DNA of 64,000 bases from Papaver somniferum (GCF_003573695.1 NW_020621936.1:3038001-3102000), one strand, 5' to 3'. Counted from the first letter of the stretch, positions 11,924-23,962 are shown. Made by a program: numbers and translations. Notes: generated by a model not told the origin, from the letters alone.

Positions 11924-13439
11924 GTTATGAGGAAACTGCAAATGCAAAAAACCTTGGGACTTAATCCAGTTTTGAGTAATCTCATAATTAAGACGCTATA
12001 CAAAGAACAAATCCAACTTCGTACAGTTGAGACCAAGTAATTTACCCTTAGGACAAAGCCAACTTCGTATAGTTGAAACCAAGTAATATAACCCTAGTTG
12101 CTTAATTCCATTTGTATCCCTGCGCATACAACCTCCTGGCCAACGCACATGAATCCCAAGACGGAAACCACTATCTTGAGTTGCTTTATAGATGTAAAGT
12201 CTTAAGCACTCAACTCCTTTTGATTGTCTTCCAAACAGTAAAGGAACAAATCTGTTTGTTAGCCATTCTATCAATCTTTGAATAAATATATGTTGAGTAT
12301 TTACAAAGGCCCTCCCATTTAACAAGTAAACTTTTTTGTCGGGTAAGATCAATCAAGATCTTAAATAATCATATCTTGATTCACAATCAATCGAAAGAGA
12401 TCTCAAAAGAGAACTACAAAGAGATGTCGACCTGCACAACTAGATAATCACAAGTCTATCAAAGATAAACAAGATCTAGTCGGATCCCATCCGACCAAGA
12501 TGTGTGCACAAATATCACAAGATGTGAAACCAATCAGAAAAATATTCTTGTCTTCAAATCTTCAATAATACCTGCACACAGAACTTGATTCCACTTATTA
12601 TCAATCACGCACAAAACGGAGTCTGTTAACAATGGATGATCACAAGTTGTCTTCAAGTCTAAAAACAGTTCTGAAGATTCCGCCAATCCTTTGATCTAGT
12701 TAAAGTAACCTTATGTTAGAAGACAAGGATCTCAAGAATAATTAATCTAGGTGCAATAAAAGGTTTAACAACCGTCAATCAATCAAATCAGTAATCAAAA
12801 ACTAAAATAACAACGTAATTATCTAGTTTCCCACCAACAATACTTTCTAGAGATTCTTGATCCCAAAGAAGTCTTTAAACGAGCGGACATAAGAGATTTC
12901 TCCTAATTAGGGTACCATATTCTCCAGAATAGTATTACAAGTAACACTATTAATCGGCTCCCCCAGAAACAACAGAACGATGAAGTTTTCCTGGCTAAGG
13001 ATAGTTTATAAGAAGAACAAACTTCATTATATATAGACCAAGGATGTTTGGACAACAAGGAAATTTCAAAACCGAAAAGATTCCCAAGATATGAAATGAA
13101 GTACCTAATTTCGGTTTTAATATTTCCAAATAATATCCAACCTGTAGTTCTGAAATCTCTCTTAGAAAATTTCTAATAATAGTTTAGCACTTGATTATAT
13201 AGATTTTCTAGAGATATATTTTGATTGCTGGAAAATCAAAAACACATAATCCGAAAATCTTATTTCCAAGATTCTCCAATATTTCAGTTTGGGATCACCT
13301 TGAGTATCAAGAAATATCTTTGAATAATCAATAATAAGAATTATTCACATGTTGAAATCTAGAACTTTCCTATCTAGCAAACCCTAATTTCAAACTCATA
13401 CAAACCCTAAAGTAAATGTGAATATTGGAAATCGGTTTT

Positions 13440-14766
13440 ACTCTTGGGACCGCTTATACCATGACTCCTAACATAGGATAGGATCGATTCTACCATGACT
13501 CACAATATAGGTAGAGATTAGTTCACCTTGACTCCCAAAAAAACGATAGGATCGGTTCTTCTATGACTCTCGATATAGGTAGGGATCGGTTCTACCAAGA
13601 CTTCAAACAAAAGTTTGGATTAATTTTACCATGAATACCGAGATAGGTAGGGATCAATTCTACCTTGAATCTCAACATAAGTTTTCTCTACTTAGGTAAG
13701 GATTGGTCATCCAATAGATCTTCAAAAAAAAGTCGTACCAAAACACATATTGATTTCTTTTCGATTACGAAACAAGTTCGTATGTCTATTTCCTTAAAAC
13801 AATGTAATAAAACATAGTTTCCTAGGATGAAACAACACCTATATCCAATACAAAATCAAGTAACAAGTTACATAGATTACGTCGATGTTGCATTTACGAA
13901 GTTCAAAAGATAAGCGTTATACTTCGTAATTCTGTTAAAGCATAGCTCGGTTGAACTCACTAATCGTTGGTATGTCAAGTTTGGTTGTCATATTTTAGTA
14001 TCAAAACTCATCTAGAGTCGCTTGATTGAATACTAGAGTCAACTTCGTTTAGGTTAGACTAGAAAGTCTAGGAATGTTGAGACATACAAGTATTACTCCG
14101 AAGACCTGAAGAATGGGAAGAATTAACGACTACAACGATGACATCATTCTTCCGCTTGAGGTTAGTAATATTGACTTGAACTTATTTCAATTCCTGACGT
14201 ATCTTTCAAGTCGTGCTATATTGAAAACATAAAATGCGAAGCTGTATATACAATACTGTATATATTGTATATAATACTCTAGTGGATAAACATGATCATA
14301 ATACAATGACATCATTCTTCCGCTTGAGTACGAAGTATAACACTTATCTTTTGAACTTCGTAGATATGACATCGACATAATCTTGTATATAGTTTTATGA
14401 TTATGTATATGGGTTTATGGTGAAGATTTCATCCTAGGAAATAATGTTTTACATTTGTTTTAAGGAAGTAAGTTCGTGAAATTGTTTCATGAATTGAAAG
14501 GGAAATCAATAGGTATATTGGTCCGGATATTCATTGCATATTCTTTGAATGACCAATATGTGTGAGCTGGTAGAACCGATCTTAACTCAGGTTATGTATC
14601 TTGGTATAACCGATCACAGTACCTAGACTTATGATTTGGTATGACCGCTTCTGGTAATTGGTGTAACCGATCCTAAGTAATCACCATGAGATGGTATGAA
14701 CGATATTTGTAATTGGTGTTATCGATTCTGGTAATTCGTGTGACCAATCATAAGAGGTTATGTGAC
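13440..14766. repeat. Large inverted repeat formed by two opposing LTR copies
   Basis: The segment 14329-14766 is an inverted, diverged match to about 13440-13928. For example CGAAGTATAAC-CTTATCTTTTGAACTTCG after 14331 answers its complement ending at 13928, and TTTCATCCTAGGAAA near 14429 answers its complement near 13820. Both arms include imperfect tandem units with GGTAGAACCGATC (right) or GATCGGTTCTACC (left). The roughly 400-bp centre holds the start of the plus-strand LTR. This is best explained by a plus-strand LTR inserted into an older minus-strand relative. Confidence 0.75.
13933..14766 (+). mobile_element. Plus-strand Sirevirus-like LTR fragment
   Basis: It begins TGTTAAAGCATAGCTCGGTT at 13933, closely matching the LTR start TGTTAGAGCATAGCTCGG of element B at 21506. 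It runs to the solo LTR at 14767 and resumes at 18011-18055 with further ACCGATCCT repeats before element A begins. Its downstream end is not visible. The segment 14161-14305 inside it is bounded by two copies of a 23-bp sequence (14138-14160 and 14306-14328). Confidence 0.6.
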
Positions 14767-14992
14767 TGTTGATGGTGGATTTTCGACAAAGGATAAAATT
14801 GTAAAATCATGATACTGCATGTTTCTGACCCGGCTTCAGAAATGTATGTGAAACTCATATTTTATGATCCGTCTCTGACTGAGCGAGCATCCTCTTAGAG
14901 CTATGATGAATATGTCCCTCGAAAAGCCTCTCAGCTGAGCTTTTGACACTTTTCACATTTCATCATCACCTCTACATAGAATCAAAATGATT

Positions 14993-15190
14993 GGGCGGCT
15001 CCTAGACATATTGCACGCTAGTATAGAGCCTAACGTCTTCAGGACGTCACACTATTTGTTATTCCCTGACTATGTAGAGAGAACATGTATAAAATCTCTT
15101 AATTATTGGACGTCTCCTAGACATATTGCATGCTAGTATAGAGCGCTAACGTCTTTAGGACGTCACATTATTTTTTGTTCCCTAACTATA
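14993..15190. repeat. Two-copy tandem repeat in the solo LTR
   Basis: Two copies of a block containing CTCCTAGACATATTGCA, GCTAGTATAGAGC, CTAACGTCT and AGGACGTCACA start near 15000 and 15116, a period of about 117 bp. A degraded third start (GAGACATATCACATGCTAG) lies near 15263. Confidence 0.75.
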
Positions 15191-15354
15191 CGCCCCCAAT
15201 ATTCAGAACGAGTATGATGCTTCCATTATCTCATACCTCGATTCTCGAATAAACCCGCTCCGAGACATATCACATGCTAGTATATAGCAATTTATAAATT
15301 AATTCTAGCGTGTCATTCATCAATTAAATTCCTAGAAAATAATCTATTTATCTC

Positions 15355-15550
15355 TTTACTCCGTTCCATGGATGATCCTCAGCTGGATTCCATAGATTAG
15401 TAATAGATAATCATCCTATCTCATTACTCCGTTTCATGGCTGATTCTCAGCTGAATTCCATGGATTAGTTATAGATACTCAATTTATTTTATTACTCCGT
15501 TTCACGGCTGATTCTCACCTGAATCCCATGAATTAGTAATAAATATTCAC
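15355..15550. repeat. Three-copy 67-bp tandem repeat in the solo LTR
   Basis: TTACTCCGTTCCATGG, TTACTCCGTTTCATGG and TTACTCCGTTTCACGG begin at about 15357, 15424 and 15491. Each is followed by TGATYCTCASCTGRATTCC and a TTAGTWATAGATA segment, giving a regular 67-bp period. Confidence 0.85.
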
Positions 15551-16920
15551 TGATCGGGCATCTGGGCCACCACCGAGTAAGATGTACGAGTGTACTTAAC
15601 AATAATGCACGAACGAGCACCTGAGCACACGAACGAGCACTCAAAAATATGGACAAACGAGGAAACCTATGCAAAATAGGGAAGAAAAATAATATTAATA
15701 AAATAATAAAGAGGCGCCTAGGGTGACCGGGCCCACCGCCGTGGCCGGTCCCATGCCTCTTCATTTTATTTTACCTTATTTTATTATTTTTCCTAATCTC
15801 ATGAAAACTCCTTCATTTGAGAAAACTCCCTCGTTTGAACAAAACTCTTAGTTTCTCCATATTTCCTTCACACGATGGGAAAAATAATTAAAAATAGGGA
15901 AAGATGTCACGGGACCGGGCCTACTAGCCAGCCGGACATGCCCTATCCGTGGACGGTCCCACACCCTATTATCCCTTATTTTATTATTATTATTATTATT
16001 ATTTCCTTCATCTTATGAAACTCCTTCGTTTGAGCAAAAACCCTGGTTTTCCATATTTTCTCAAATATTGCTCAAACGGTCAAAAGCCAAAAAGTCAAAT
16101 GGTCACATGATCGACTAGGTTTCTCATGGTAAATATCAAAATATTATTATTTTAATATTGTTAAAATATTGATCGCACGAGAAAAGTTCTACTTTCTCAT
16201 TCGAGCAAAATCGAGAATTTCAGTCAAGATCAAACTCTTCTAAAAATCCAAGATATTGCTCGAACGCGCGTCAGAAAATATCAAAATTCTCAGAATTGAG
16301 ACATAGACAGTATGGTGACATGGGCATGCTATCTTGACCGACCAAGGTTGGCTCTTAGGATTGCAAGGATCCGGTCCCACATACTTTAACAATTTTGACC
16401 TAATTAATCTTCTACAGTTCATATTGGGTTCAAACTCTTTCCAACCAACTTGGAACTTGTTCAATCGACCACCAGCTGGTCCCAAGACCACCAAGGTCCG
16501 GTCTCATACCCCTTGGTCAGTCCCTCATCTCTCCATAATTTGGTTTCATTGCCTAATGCTCAGACGAGCACTATTTTAATAAATGATTAAACCAACATTT
16601 AATCATCCTTTCACCAACTGGTCTGCAAAGGACTTTGGTGTTTGATCATACGAGCATCTGGGCGCTACATGGTCGGCCCATCATCCCATGTGTCCAGTCC
16701 CTCCTTCACTCAATGATCGATTTTCAGCAAATCATCAATTGGTCAGCAATCGATCAAAATTAGGGTTTCGAATCAAATGCTCTGCAAACCCTAATTCTGA
16801 GCAAGTTTAAACACTAATAATTTTATGTGGATCCAGCAATCAACATCTTGATTAATTATATAATATTTGGTCCAGCTACCAATGTTTTAATTAATATTTT
16901 ATTCGGTCATGCTACCAATA

Positions 16921-17125
16921 ATTGTTCAAACGAGCAATATTTGCTCAGACGAGCAATATTTACTCAAGCCATCAATATTGATTCAACTATCAATATTCAA
17001 TAAATCCATGAAACGAGCAATATTTTCTCATACGATACTAGTAATATTGATTCAACTATCAATGCTTAATAATCCATTAATTGAGCAATATTTGCTCAGA
17101 CGAGCAGTATTTGCTCAGACTATCG
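16921..17125. repeat. Repeated CGAGCAATATTTGCTC motif
   Basis: GAGCAATATT and its extension CAGACGAGCAATATTTGCTC recur at least six times, interspersed with ATCAATATTGATTCAACT. GAGCAAATATTGCTC is nearly self-complementary, so each unit can fold or bind a dimer. Confidence 0.7.
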
Positions 17126-17571
17126 ATATTCATTATGTTGATTCAATTATCTACGTTCATTCGAGAACTATACATATGTCCCCGCAGACATGTTTAATCC
17201 ATGAATCATAGAGCATTTGTCAATCATGCTCGACTCAACAATTCTTAGACTCATCGTATAATCAAGCCAACAACTGACTAATTAAATACATGTCTGCCTT
17301 GCAGACTCCAGAATCATGAGACATCAATCATGTCACATGAGGGGATATTAATTAGGGTTTTGGTATGGTGGCCTACGATACGTGTTTATCCACGATGAGA
17401 AATGTGAGTATGCCGTGCAAGCAGTTGAGGGAGTTATCAAAGTAGTGGGTGGACAATCAACCAAGTCTCCGCACGACCTGGAACTTTTTTAACCACGACT
17501 TCTCACTTTCCCACTCTTTCACTCGAGCAACCGTCATACTTACTGGAGATCAATGTGTCTACATTCTGGCA

Positions 17572-17580
17572 ATATAAATA
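17572..17580 (+). promoter_or_regulatory. TATA box of solo LTR
   Basis: ATATAAATA lies in the 3' third of the LTR. It occupies the same relative place as the TATAAATAG boxes in the related LTRs at 41737 and 48598. Transcription would start about 30 bp downstream, marking the U3/R border. Confidence 0.6.
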
Positions 17581-18817
17581 AGTCTTTGAATTCATTATTG
17601 AGGACAAGATAGACAACGTTCATCTAAAACCAAGAATTCTCAGTAACTCTCGACATAGCAGAATTCACTCAATCATTTAGAACTTATTTTTATCTGAACC
17701 CAGCAGTTCATGAAACTTGCAGAAACCTACAACACATTCACAATACTTGATCACCATTGATCTCACACACTTCTCAGCTTCCCTCATACAAATCGCCCCT
17801 CTTCTCTCTTTGTGACTGAATTGACTCTGGAATGGCCATTTCTTGGTTTAGGCCGGAGTTCTACGGATTGATCTCTCGAACTCAAAGAACTCCCGTGTAT
17901 TGCATCTGTTTGAGGTTAAATAGTTTGCTCGGTCGAGGAGTCCCTGTCCACGCGGTCGTCTCTTCACTTCCTAAAAAACCAACAAATCGTTTTGCCCCAT
18001 CTACAGTGACCGATCCTTGTAATTCGAAAGACCGATCCTAGTGACTGGTATGACCTCTTAGAGCACTCCTCGGTCGAACTCGCAACCGTTTCTATCTCAA
18101 GCTTGTTTTTCAAGTTTAGTTGATCAAAACTATATACTTGATTTCCAGTCTACTTATAGCTATATCTCGGATTAGAATAAAAGTGTTTAATTGAGCTTTA
18201 GACTTCAAGGCGTTCACCAACTGAAGAAGAAAATCTACTGAATAGATTGGAGGAACTTCATCAACAAAAGGTATGTGGAGACTAAAACTTATCTATCACT
18301 CAGAAGTCTATTCTATTCTATCTTCTAAAGAGACTAAGTTGTATAGCCATATAGAATTTTACATTAAACACAATTGAAATTTCGATCTGAGTTTATCTTG
18401 TTTATCTATTTATTGAAATACGTGTTGGAAGCTTTTAGCTTTAGCTAAAGTTCATCATCTACTTGACGAGTTTAGTTGTAGACAATTCATTTGTTGGAAA
18501 CTAAATATTAAGTCAAGATGATCATGTGAAAATTACCATGAACATCTTACATGATTTTTGTGAGACAATCATTTGATGTTAACTTGGGAAGTTTCGTAAT
18601 TATCGATTAAAAACTTGAAAATTACTTGAAGCTAGTGGTATGTGCAAGATTACCTTTGTTGTCTTCTAAAGATGTTTGAATGATTAAATGAGAGTTTTAG
18701 AACGACTACCAATGCCTGGATATGACACAGTATGTATACTTTGTATGTGCACTGTGAAGTTCTAGTTCAGGTCCAGAACTCTTGTTTGCTAACGGGTTTA
18801 CCTGTGAAAAGGTCCGG

Positions 18818-18960
18818 AGATGTTGTTCGCGTACTCTGTTTGCGAACGGCTAGAAAAGGCTGAGTCCGGAACTGTTGTTCGCGTACTCTGTTTGCGAACA
18901 ACACGACAAGGCCAAAATCTGGAACTATGGTTCGCGTACTCTGTTTGCGTACACAACAGT
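18818..18960. repeat. Three copies of a palindromic LTR motif
   Basis: GTTCGCGTACTCTGTTTGCG occurs three times, each preceded by a CCGGAACTGTTG-like segment. TTCGC and GCGAAC at the two ends make each unit partly palindromic. The same motif recurs in the 3' LTR at about 51164 and 51218. Similar palindromic clusters are described as regulatory modules of Sirevirus LTRs. Confidence 0.7.
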
Positions 18961-19547
18961 TAGTTTTTAAAATCGGTAAGTATGAAATACATACTCATGA
19001 ACTCAGGTTCGGTTGCGAACTAAGGTCCCTGGAACTTTAATGAAATAAGGTATGCGGACTTTTTTTGCAAACCGTGGCATTATGTTCATGAATTGGTTCT
19101 TGTATAAGTACTTTGTCCAGTTACAAACCAAATCGATTTTGTTTCAAATGGTTCATATATATTTCTATGAGATAGTGAACATTTGAACAACACTCTTGAA
19201 ACACATTTAAATTCATTTGATTATCTATCATGATTTGATTGATTGATCATCATATTTGATCTAGAAGTGTTAGATAAATGTTGATAAACTATAAGTGTCC
19301 ATGTGGCTAACTTCGGTTAACTATTGAGCCAACAAGATATACACGTTTGGGTACGGTTCATCTATATCTAGGTATATTTCATTTGTGTATATCAAGCTAA
19401 TACCATCTAATAGTGGAGATTGATTGCTTAATTTCTAAGCAGACTTAGCTTGAATCTTAAATAAGGAGTTCATCTAACGGTGAATATCAATTGCTTTGTT
19501 ACTAAGCTTTCTTAGCTTTGATTTTAAGCAACCCTGATTTGAAAGAC

Positions 19548-19555
19548 TATATAAG
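19548..19555 (+). promoter_or_regulatory. TATA box of element A 5' LTR
   Basis: CTATATAAGGGAG sits at the position matching CTATATAAAGGAG in both LTRs of element B. It is the likely core promoter of the element. Confidence 0.65.
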
Positions 19556-20651
19556 GGAGAACCTAGCATCTGGGGAACCTAATCCCGACACGCTCATGTG
19601 TCCTAGTTGCAACCTAAAGTCGATTCTCCTTTAACTTAGGTTTTCCAAAACCATTATTAGGTTAACTACTTGAAGATTTCATTTGGGATTCGTGAAGCCA
19701 GATCCAACTATTTTCTCTGTAGTTGGGTATTCTGATCTTACTTGTTCTATCATATTGATTTTTATCTTCTCTAAGATTTACTTGAGAATCATCTCCAATA
19801 GGTAAGATATAAAAAGTAATCACAACAGTTCTTCGTCTCAGACTCTTATGATTCTGCAATAACTTCTTATGTTAATCAGTTAGGTTATTGTAAGGTGAGT
19901 AATATTTCTAGGCTGCTCTTCGGAAGTATAAGACCAGATTATTGGTTGAGTTTCCTGTTCACCTTTATTTATCTAAATACGGAAACAAAACCAGAATAAA
20001 CATATATGTGGCAGACAATTTTGTTTATAAGTCTTCGACTTTGGGTCGTAACGACTCTTAGTTGTGGGTGAGATTAGCTAAGGAAATCAAGTGCGCAGAG
20101 TCCTGCTGGGATTCAAGAGGCATAAGGAATGCGACTGCACCTTAATCGGTGTGAGACTTGGTTAGGGCTCAACTGCATTCTAGTCCGAAGTTAACTATAG
20201 TAGGATAGAGTCTATAGCGGCTTAATACAGTGTGGTGTTCAAATCTGGACTAGGTCCCGGGGTTTTTCTGCAATTGTGGTTTCCTCGTTAACAAAATTTC
20301 TGGTGTCTGTATTATTTATTTTCCGCATTATATTTGTTTATATAATTGAAATATCACAGGTTGTGCGTAGTTCAATCAGTTGATAAATCCGACCTTGTTT
20401 GTTAGATAAAACTTGATTGACACTCGGACATGGTCTTTGGTACCATCTAAGTTATTCTCATATCAATCAGTCTCACGGATATCTATCTAGTTGATTTACT
20501 GATTGTATTGAGAAATAGATAAAGGTATTTGATATCTTTCTTGATTGAGTCTCAATTTTAAGTTGGTGCTCTCGGAATTATATTGGAGTTTGGTCCATAC
20601 AGATTGCCGAACGAAATATTGGGCGTGGTTGTTACACCCCCGCATTTTCAA

Positions 20652-20667
20652 TTGGTATCAGAGCAGG
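20652..20667 (+). other. Primer binding site of element A
   Basis: TTGGTATCAGAGCAGG is an exact match to the initiator-methionine tRNA primer site of Copia elements, one base after the LTR end. Confidence 0.9.
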
Positions 20668-21240
20668 AAAACACGATAAAACTGATAAGTTTGTGTTTGT
20701 TTGATCCTAAAGTTCGTACTGATGGGAAATCACTTTGGGAAACTTGTTTTGTTCATCTGCGAAGCACAAAAGAAATCCTTAAAGGTTCTTCAGAGTTTAT
20801 TCTCTACAGGACCTCTGGTCTCTCAAGATAATCTCGAGTCGACTAAGACATTAAAAACCTTAGTTGATGGAAAACAATCTAAAGGAAAAGGTTCCTCTAA
20901 GAAAAATCGTTGCAGGAAACGTGTGGACAAAAGCTCAAGGATATGAAACCCCACTAGACTACTTCTCATTCTATTTGAGGAATACTATCATGATGGATCT
21001 ATTGATAAAGATCTGTTTACAACTTTTGAAGACGTGTTTAAATCCTTAGAACGACTTAATTCAATTAAGGAAAAAGTTCTCCCTGGCGTTAGTTCCGATC
21101 CTGTCAAGTCATGTATTCACGATGTACAGTCTGGTCATGTTAACAAATCATGTAAAATCTGTAAAAAAAAATTTGCTGAGTCTGTTACGAGTTCCAAATA
21201 TCGGAAAACTCCATTCCTAAATTGTAAGAAGGAAGAATAA
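20668..21240 (+). pseudogene. gag remnant of element A
   Basis: Overlapping short frames directly follow the primer binding site. They include a basic block (KGKGSSKKNRCRKR), a segment LFTTFEDVFKSLERLNSIKEK with coiled-coil character, and SCKICKKKF, which may be the trace of a zinc knuckle. Several frame changes and stops interrupt it. It is followed by element B at 21506 and no continuation was recognised after 30107. Assignment to gag rests on position and on the coiled-coil/basic composition shared with the gag of element B. Confidence 0.45.
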
Positions 21241-22141
21241 AGGGAATTAATTAACCCTGAGTATCATCACTACTATGATTATACCTCTGGTATAATTCAC
21301 AAATATCAACCTGAGATGGTCTGTGAGCAGTCTCCTTCCCATCTAACCTCTTGGTAACAAGAATTGGCGTCACCTCATCTGTATATAGCTTGAGATGGGG
21401 CAAGTAACAAATTGATTAGATTTGTGTTTTTGTATTATTTTGGGTTAGTTTTCTAGTAAACTGTGTACAGTTTATGAAAAAGTTTCTTAGCAGGGTGTTA
21501 CTGGCTGTTAGAGCATAGCTCGGTCAACCTCGCATGCGTTGCTATCTCAAGCATGTTTGTCAATGTTAGTGACCAAAACTATATGTCTTGATTTCTAGCC
21601 TACATAGCTAAGTCTCGTACTAGGATATAAAAGTGTAGTTGAGCTCAAGGACTTCATGGAGATTCATCATACAATGACGAAGATCTATACAAGGAATCGT
21701 GGAACTTCATAAACAAAAAGGTATGTGGAGACTTGAACTTATCTATCACTTAAAAGTCTATCTCTTCTATCTCTTACTTCTTATGAGACAAAAGTCGTAT
21801 GCTATATAGACTAGATCATACACATTTGACATTTCGAGCTGAGCATTCATTGCTTATATTTTATTTCGAAATCGTGTGTTGGTAAAGCGTTTCGCTTTGA
21901 TCAAGTTTATCTTCACCTAGTGACGAAAGTCATGAAAAGTTTCAATCACTTTGAGAATTTCTCTGACGTGAATTGGTCTGTGAAAAGCGGCTACATAACG
22001 TCCTCCGAGAATGTCTCAATGATTGAAATGAGAGTTTAGATTACATAACCATGTATTCCTTGAATCGAAGTTTTTGAACTTTGTTGATCAAGAGAAATCG
22101 GTAGGATTATGGAATTGGCTTGCAAAGTCCGCGAACTGTCG

Positions 22142-22163
22142 GAAATTCTCGACCGAGAATTTC
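22142..22163. repeat. Perfect 9-bp inverted repeat in LTR U3
   Basis: GAAATTCTC (22142-22150) and GAGAATTTC (22155-22163) flank the loop GACC. This is one of several palindromes upstream of the TATA box. Confidence 0.8.
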
Positions 22164-22266
22164 TGCTGGGATTTTCCAAATACTCGTTTGTGTGCTTAGT
22201 CCGCGAACCCAGCGGAAGTTCTCATCCCGAGAAATTCTGCTGAGTTTGGAAAACTCAACCGATTAA

Positions 22267-22298
22267 CTTAAGTCCGCAAACTGGTTTGTGGACTTAAG
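22267..22298. repeat. 15-bp inverted repeat in LTR U3
   Basis: CTTAAGTCCGCAAAC (22267-22281) and GTTTGTGGACTTAAG (22284-22298) pair with one mismatch across a 2-base loop. The 3' LTR copy near 28478 has one further arm change. Confidence 0.8.
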
Positions 22299-22748
22299 AG
22301 GTTATGATCTAAAGATGTGCTCTGAACATGAAACATTGAATCACTAAGGAATGCTTTATGAAAACCGTGGCTATAATGTTCATGAGCCGATTCAATCGAA
22401 TCATCTTTGCTTCAATTGTGTCTTGTGTAGTTACATAAGATCTCATAGCAATTGAACAACTCTGTAACTAGTTCATTTGAGTCAATTGAAATAGTTATGG
22501 TGAAGAAGAACAAGGTTAATATGAAATGCTCATATGGTTAACCTTTTGGGTTACTATGTTGAACCAACATACACGTACACGTTTGGGCATGGTTTTCACG
22601 AACCCAGTAAACGTCTACCCAAGTGTGCGTGACAAGCTAAGTTTTCGATCTAACAGTTGAGAAATATTAGCTTGAATCTAAATCAGGTTTTCATCTAACG
22701 GTGAATATGGATTGCTTTTTAACTAATGCAAAACCCTGATTTGAAGGC

Positions 22749-22756
22749 TATATAAA
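22749..22756 (+). promoter_or_regulatory. TATA box of element B 5' LTR
   Basis: TATATAAA in the context GGCTATATAAAGGAG. The identical context is at 28964-28971 in the 3' LTR. Confidence 0.7.
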
Positions 22757-23870
22757 GGAGACATCTAGCATTGTGCAAAACTAATCCCCACACGTCTGTG
22801 TTCTACTAGTGCGCCCTCTAGAGTCGATCTCCATTAACCTTTGATTTTCTTCTCTAAAATCAGGTTAACGACTTAAAAACTTCATTGGGATTGTGAAGCC
22901 AGACCGATACTACTTTATTGTAATTGTGTGATCTGATCTTGCATCTTCTATCGTAAGAGTACAATCGATTGATTGGCTTGAGATCGTGAGAGTTCTCCGA
23001 TAGGCAAGATAAAGAAGTCACAAACATCTTCGTCTCACTATTTGTGATTCCTCGACAATCCGCTTGTGTAGTCGGGAAGGATTGTAGAGAGGTGATCGAT
23101 TAATCTAGGTTGTTCTTCGGGAATATAAGACCGGATTATCAATTGGTTCATGTTACCTTGATTTTATATCTAAAGAAGGAACAAAACCTAGGGTTTATCT
23201 GTGGGAGACAGATTTATCCTTTTATAGACTTTTCTGTGTGAGACAGATCTGTTTATTATCAAGTCGGTGATTTTGGGTTACATCAACTCTTGGTTGTGGG
23301 TGAGATCAGCTAAGGGAATCAAGTGCGCAGTATCCTGCTGGGATCAGAGGCGTAGGAGTACAACTGTACCTTGTATCGGTGGGATATTGATAGGGGTTCA
23401 ACTATAGTCCAGTCCGAAGTTAGTTTGCATAGGCTAGTGTCTGTAGCGGCTTAATCTGGACTAGGTCCCGGGGTTTTTCTGCATTTGCGGTTTCCTCTTT
23501 AACAAAACTTCTAGTGTCTGTGTTATTTCTTTTCCGCATTATATTTTATATAATTGAAATAATACAAGTTGTGCGTTCGTGATCATCAACTTCTCTAATC
23601 CAACCTTTGGTTGTTGATTGTAGTTGATTGATCCTTGGACATTGGTCTTTGGTACTGTCCAAGTTATCTCTCTTTGATAAAGACTCACAGATTACTATTT
23701 GCTTGAGTAAAGATCAAATCGAGAGATTGAGATAATAACTCCTTGAGATACTTTCTATCTAGATTGAGTCTGACTGTCTAGTTGATTCTCTAGCAAAGTT
23801 TTTTGGAGTTAGTCCATACAGATTGCTAATCGAAATATTGGGTGGTGTTGTTAGACCCCCGCTTTTTCGA

Positions 23871-23886
23871 TTGGTATCAAAGCAGG
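23871..23886 (+). other. Primer binding site of element B
   Basis: TTGGTATCAAAGCAGG differs by one base (A for G) from the canonical Copia initiator-tRNA site found in element A. Confidence 0.85.
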
Positions 23887-23962
23887 CAAACACTTTAAAG
23901 ATCTCATAGTCTGTGTTTGTGGAAATCTGAGTCTGTGGACAGAATCTCATACGCATACCAAA

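Larger units (their letters stand above)
6939..13928 (-). mobile_element. 5' LTR of minus-strand Sirevirus-like element, split by a hAT
   Basis: The LTR starts next to the primer binding site at 6939, runs to 7182, is interrupted by the hAT element, and resumes at 11932. It is traceable to about 13928, giving roughly 2.24 kb of LTR once the insert is removed. This is close to the 2.4-2.6 kb LTRs of the two plus-strand Sirevirus-like elements in the window. Parts of its reverse complement resemble those LTRs, and 13440-13928 is an inverted match to 14329-14766. The outer LTR end (expected to begin TGTTARAGC) is missing, replaced by the plus-strand LTR that starts at 13933. The 11932-13440 part was assigned by continuity, not by full alignment. 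Confidence 0.6.
14767..18005 (+). mobile_element. Solo LTR (3.24 kb) of a Tat-like Gypsy family
   Basis: The segment starts TGTTGATGGTGG at 14767 and ends CTACA at 18005, giving TG...CA ends, with identical flanking pentamers GTGAC (14762-14766 and 18006-18010). The start matches the reverse-complemented LTR start of the element at 41364-51051. The 17800-17930 part (TTTCTTGGTTTAGGCC and nearby ATTGATCTCTCGAA) matches the reverse complement of 41430-41560. It is therefore a related but clearly distinct LTR. No internal region or second LTR is present, as expected after recombination between two LTRs. It holds a TATA box at 17572 and several tandem repeats. Confidence 0.85.
18056..20650 (+). 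mobile_element. 5' LTR of element A
   Basis: This LTR starts TCTTAGAGCACTCCTCGG (the TG mutated to TC) and ends GCATTTTCA at 20650, directly before the primer binding site. Its length is about 2.6 kb. Its first 660 bp match 40689-41363, and the following part matches 51057-51697 after the nested insertion. Confidence 0.8.
21506..23869 (+). mobile_element. 5' LTR of element B
   Basis: The LTR starts TGTTAGAGCATAGCTCGG and ends CCCCCGCTTTTTCG at 23869, where the usual terminal CA appears as CG. Its TATA box is at 22749. Relative to the 3' LTR it lacks a roughly 27-bp piece (28320-28346 of the 3' copy, CCTAGTTCGCAGACTCAG...). Confidence 0.9.

Noticed and set aside
14993..15550. CRISPR-like array in the solo LTR
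   Set aside because: The repeats are long, imperfect and in tandem without regular unique spacers, and the sequence is plant nuclear DNA.
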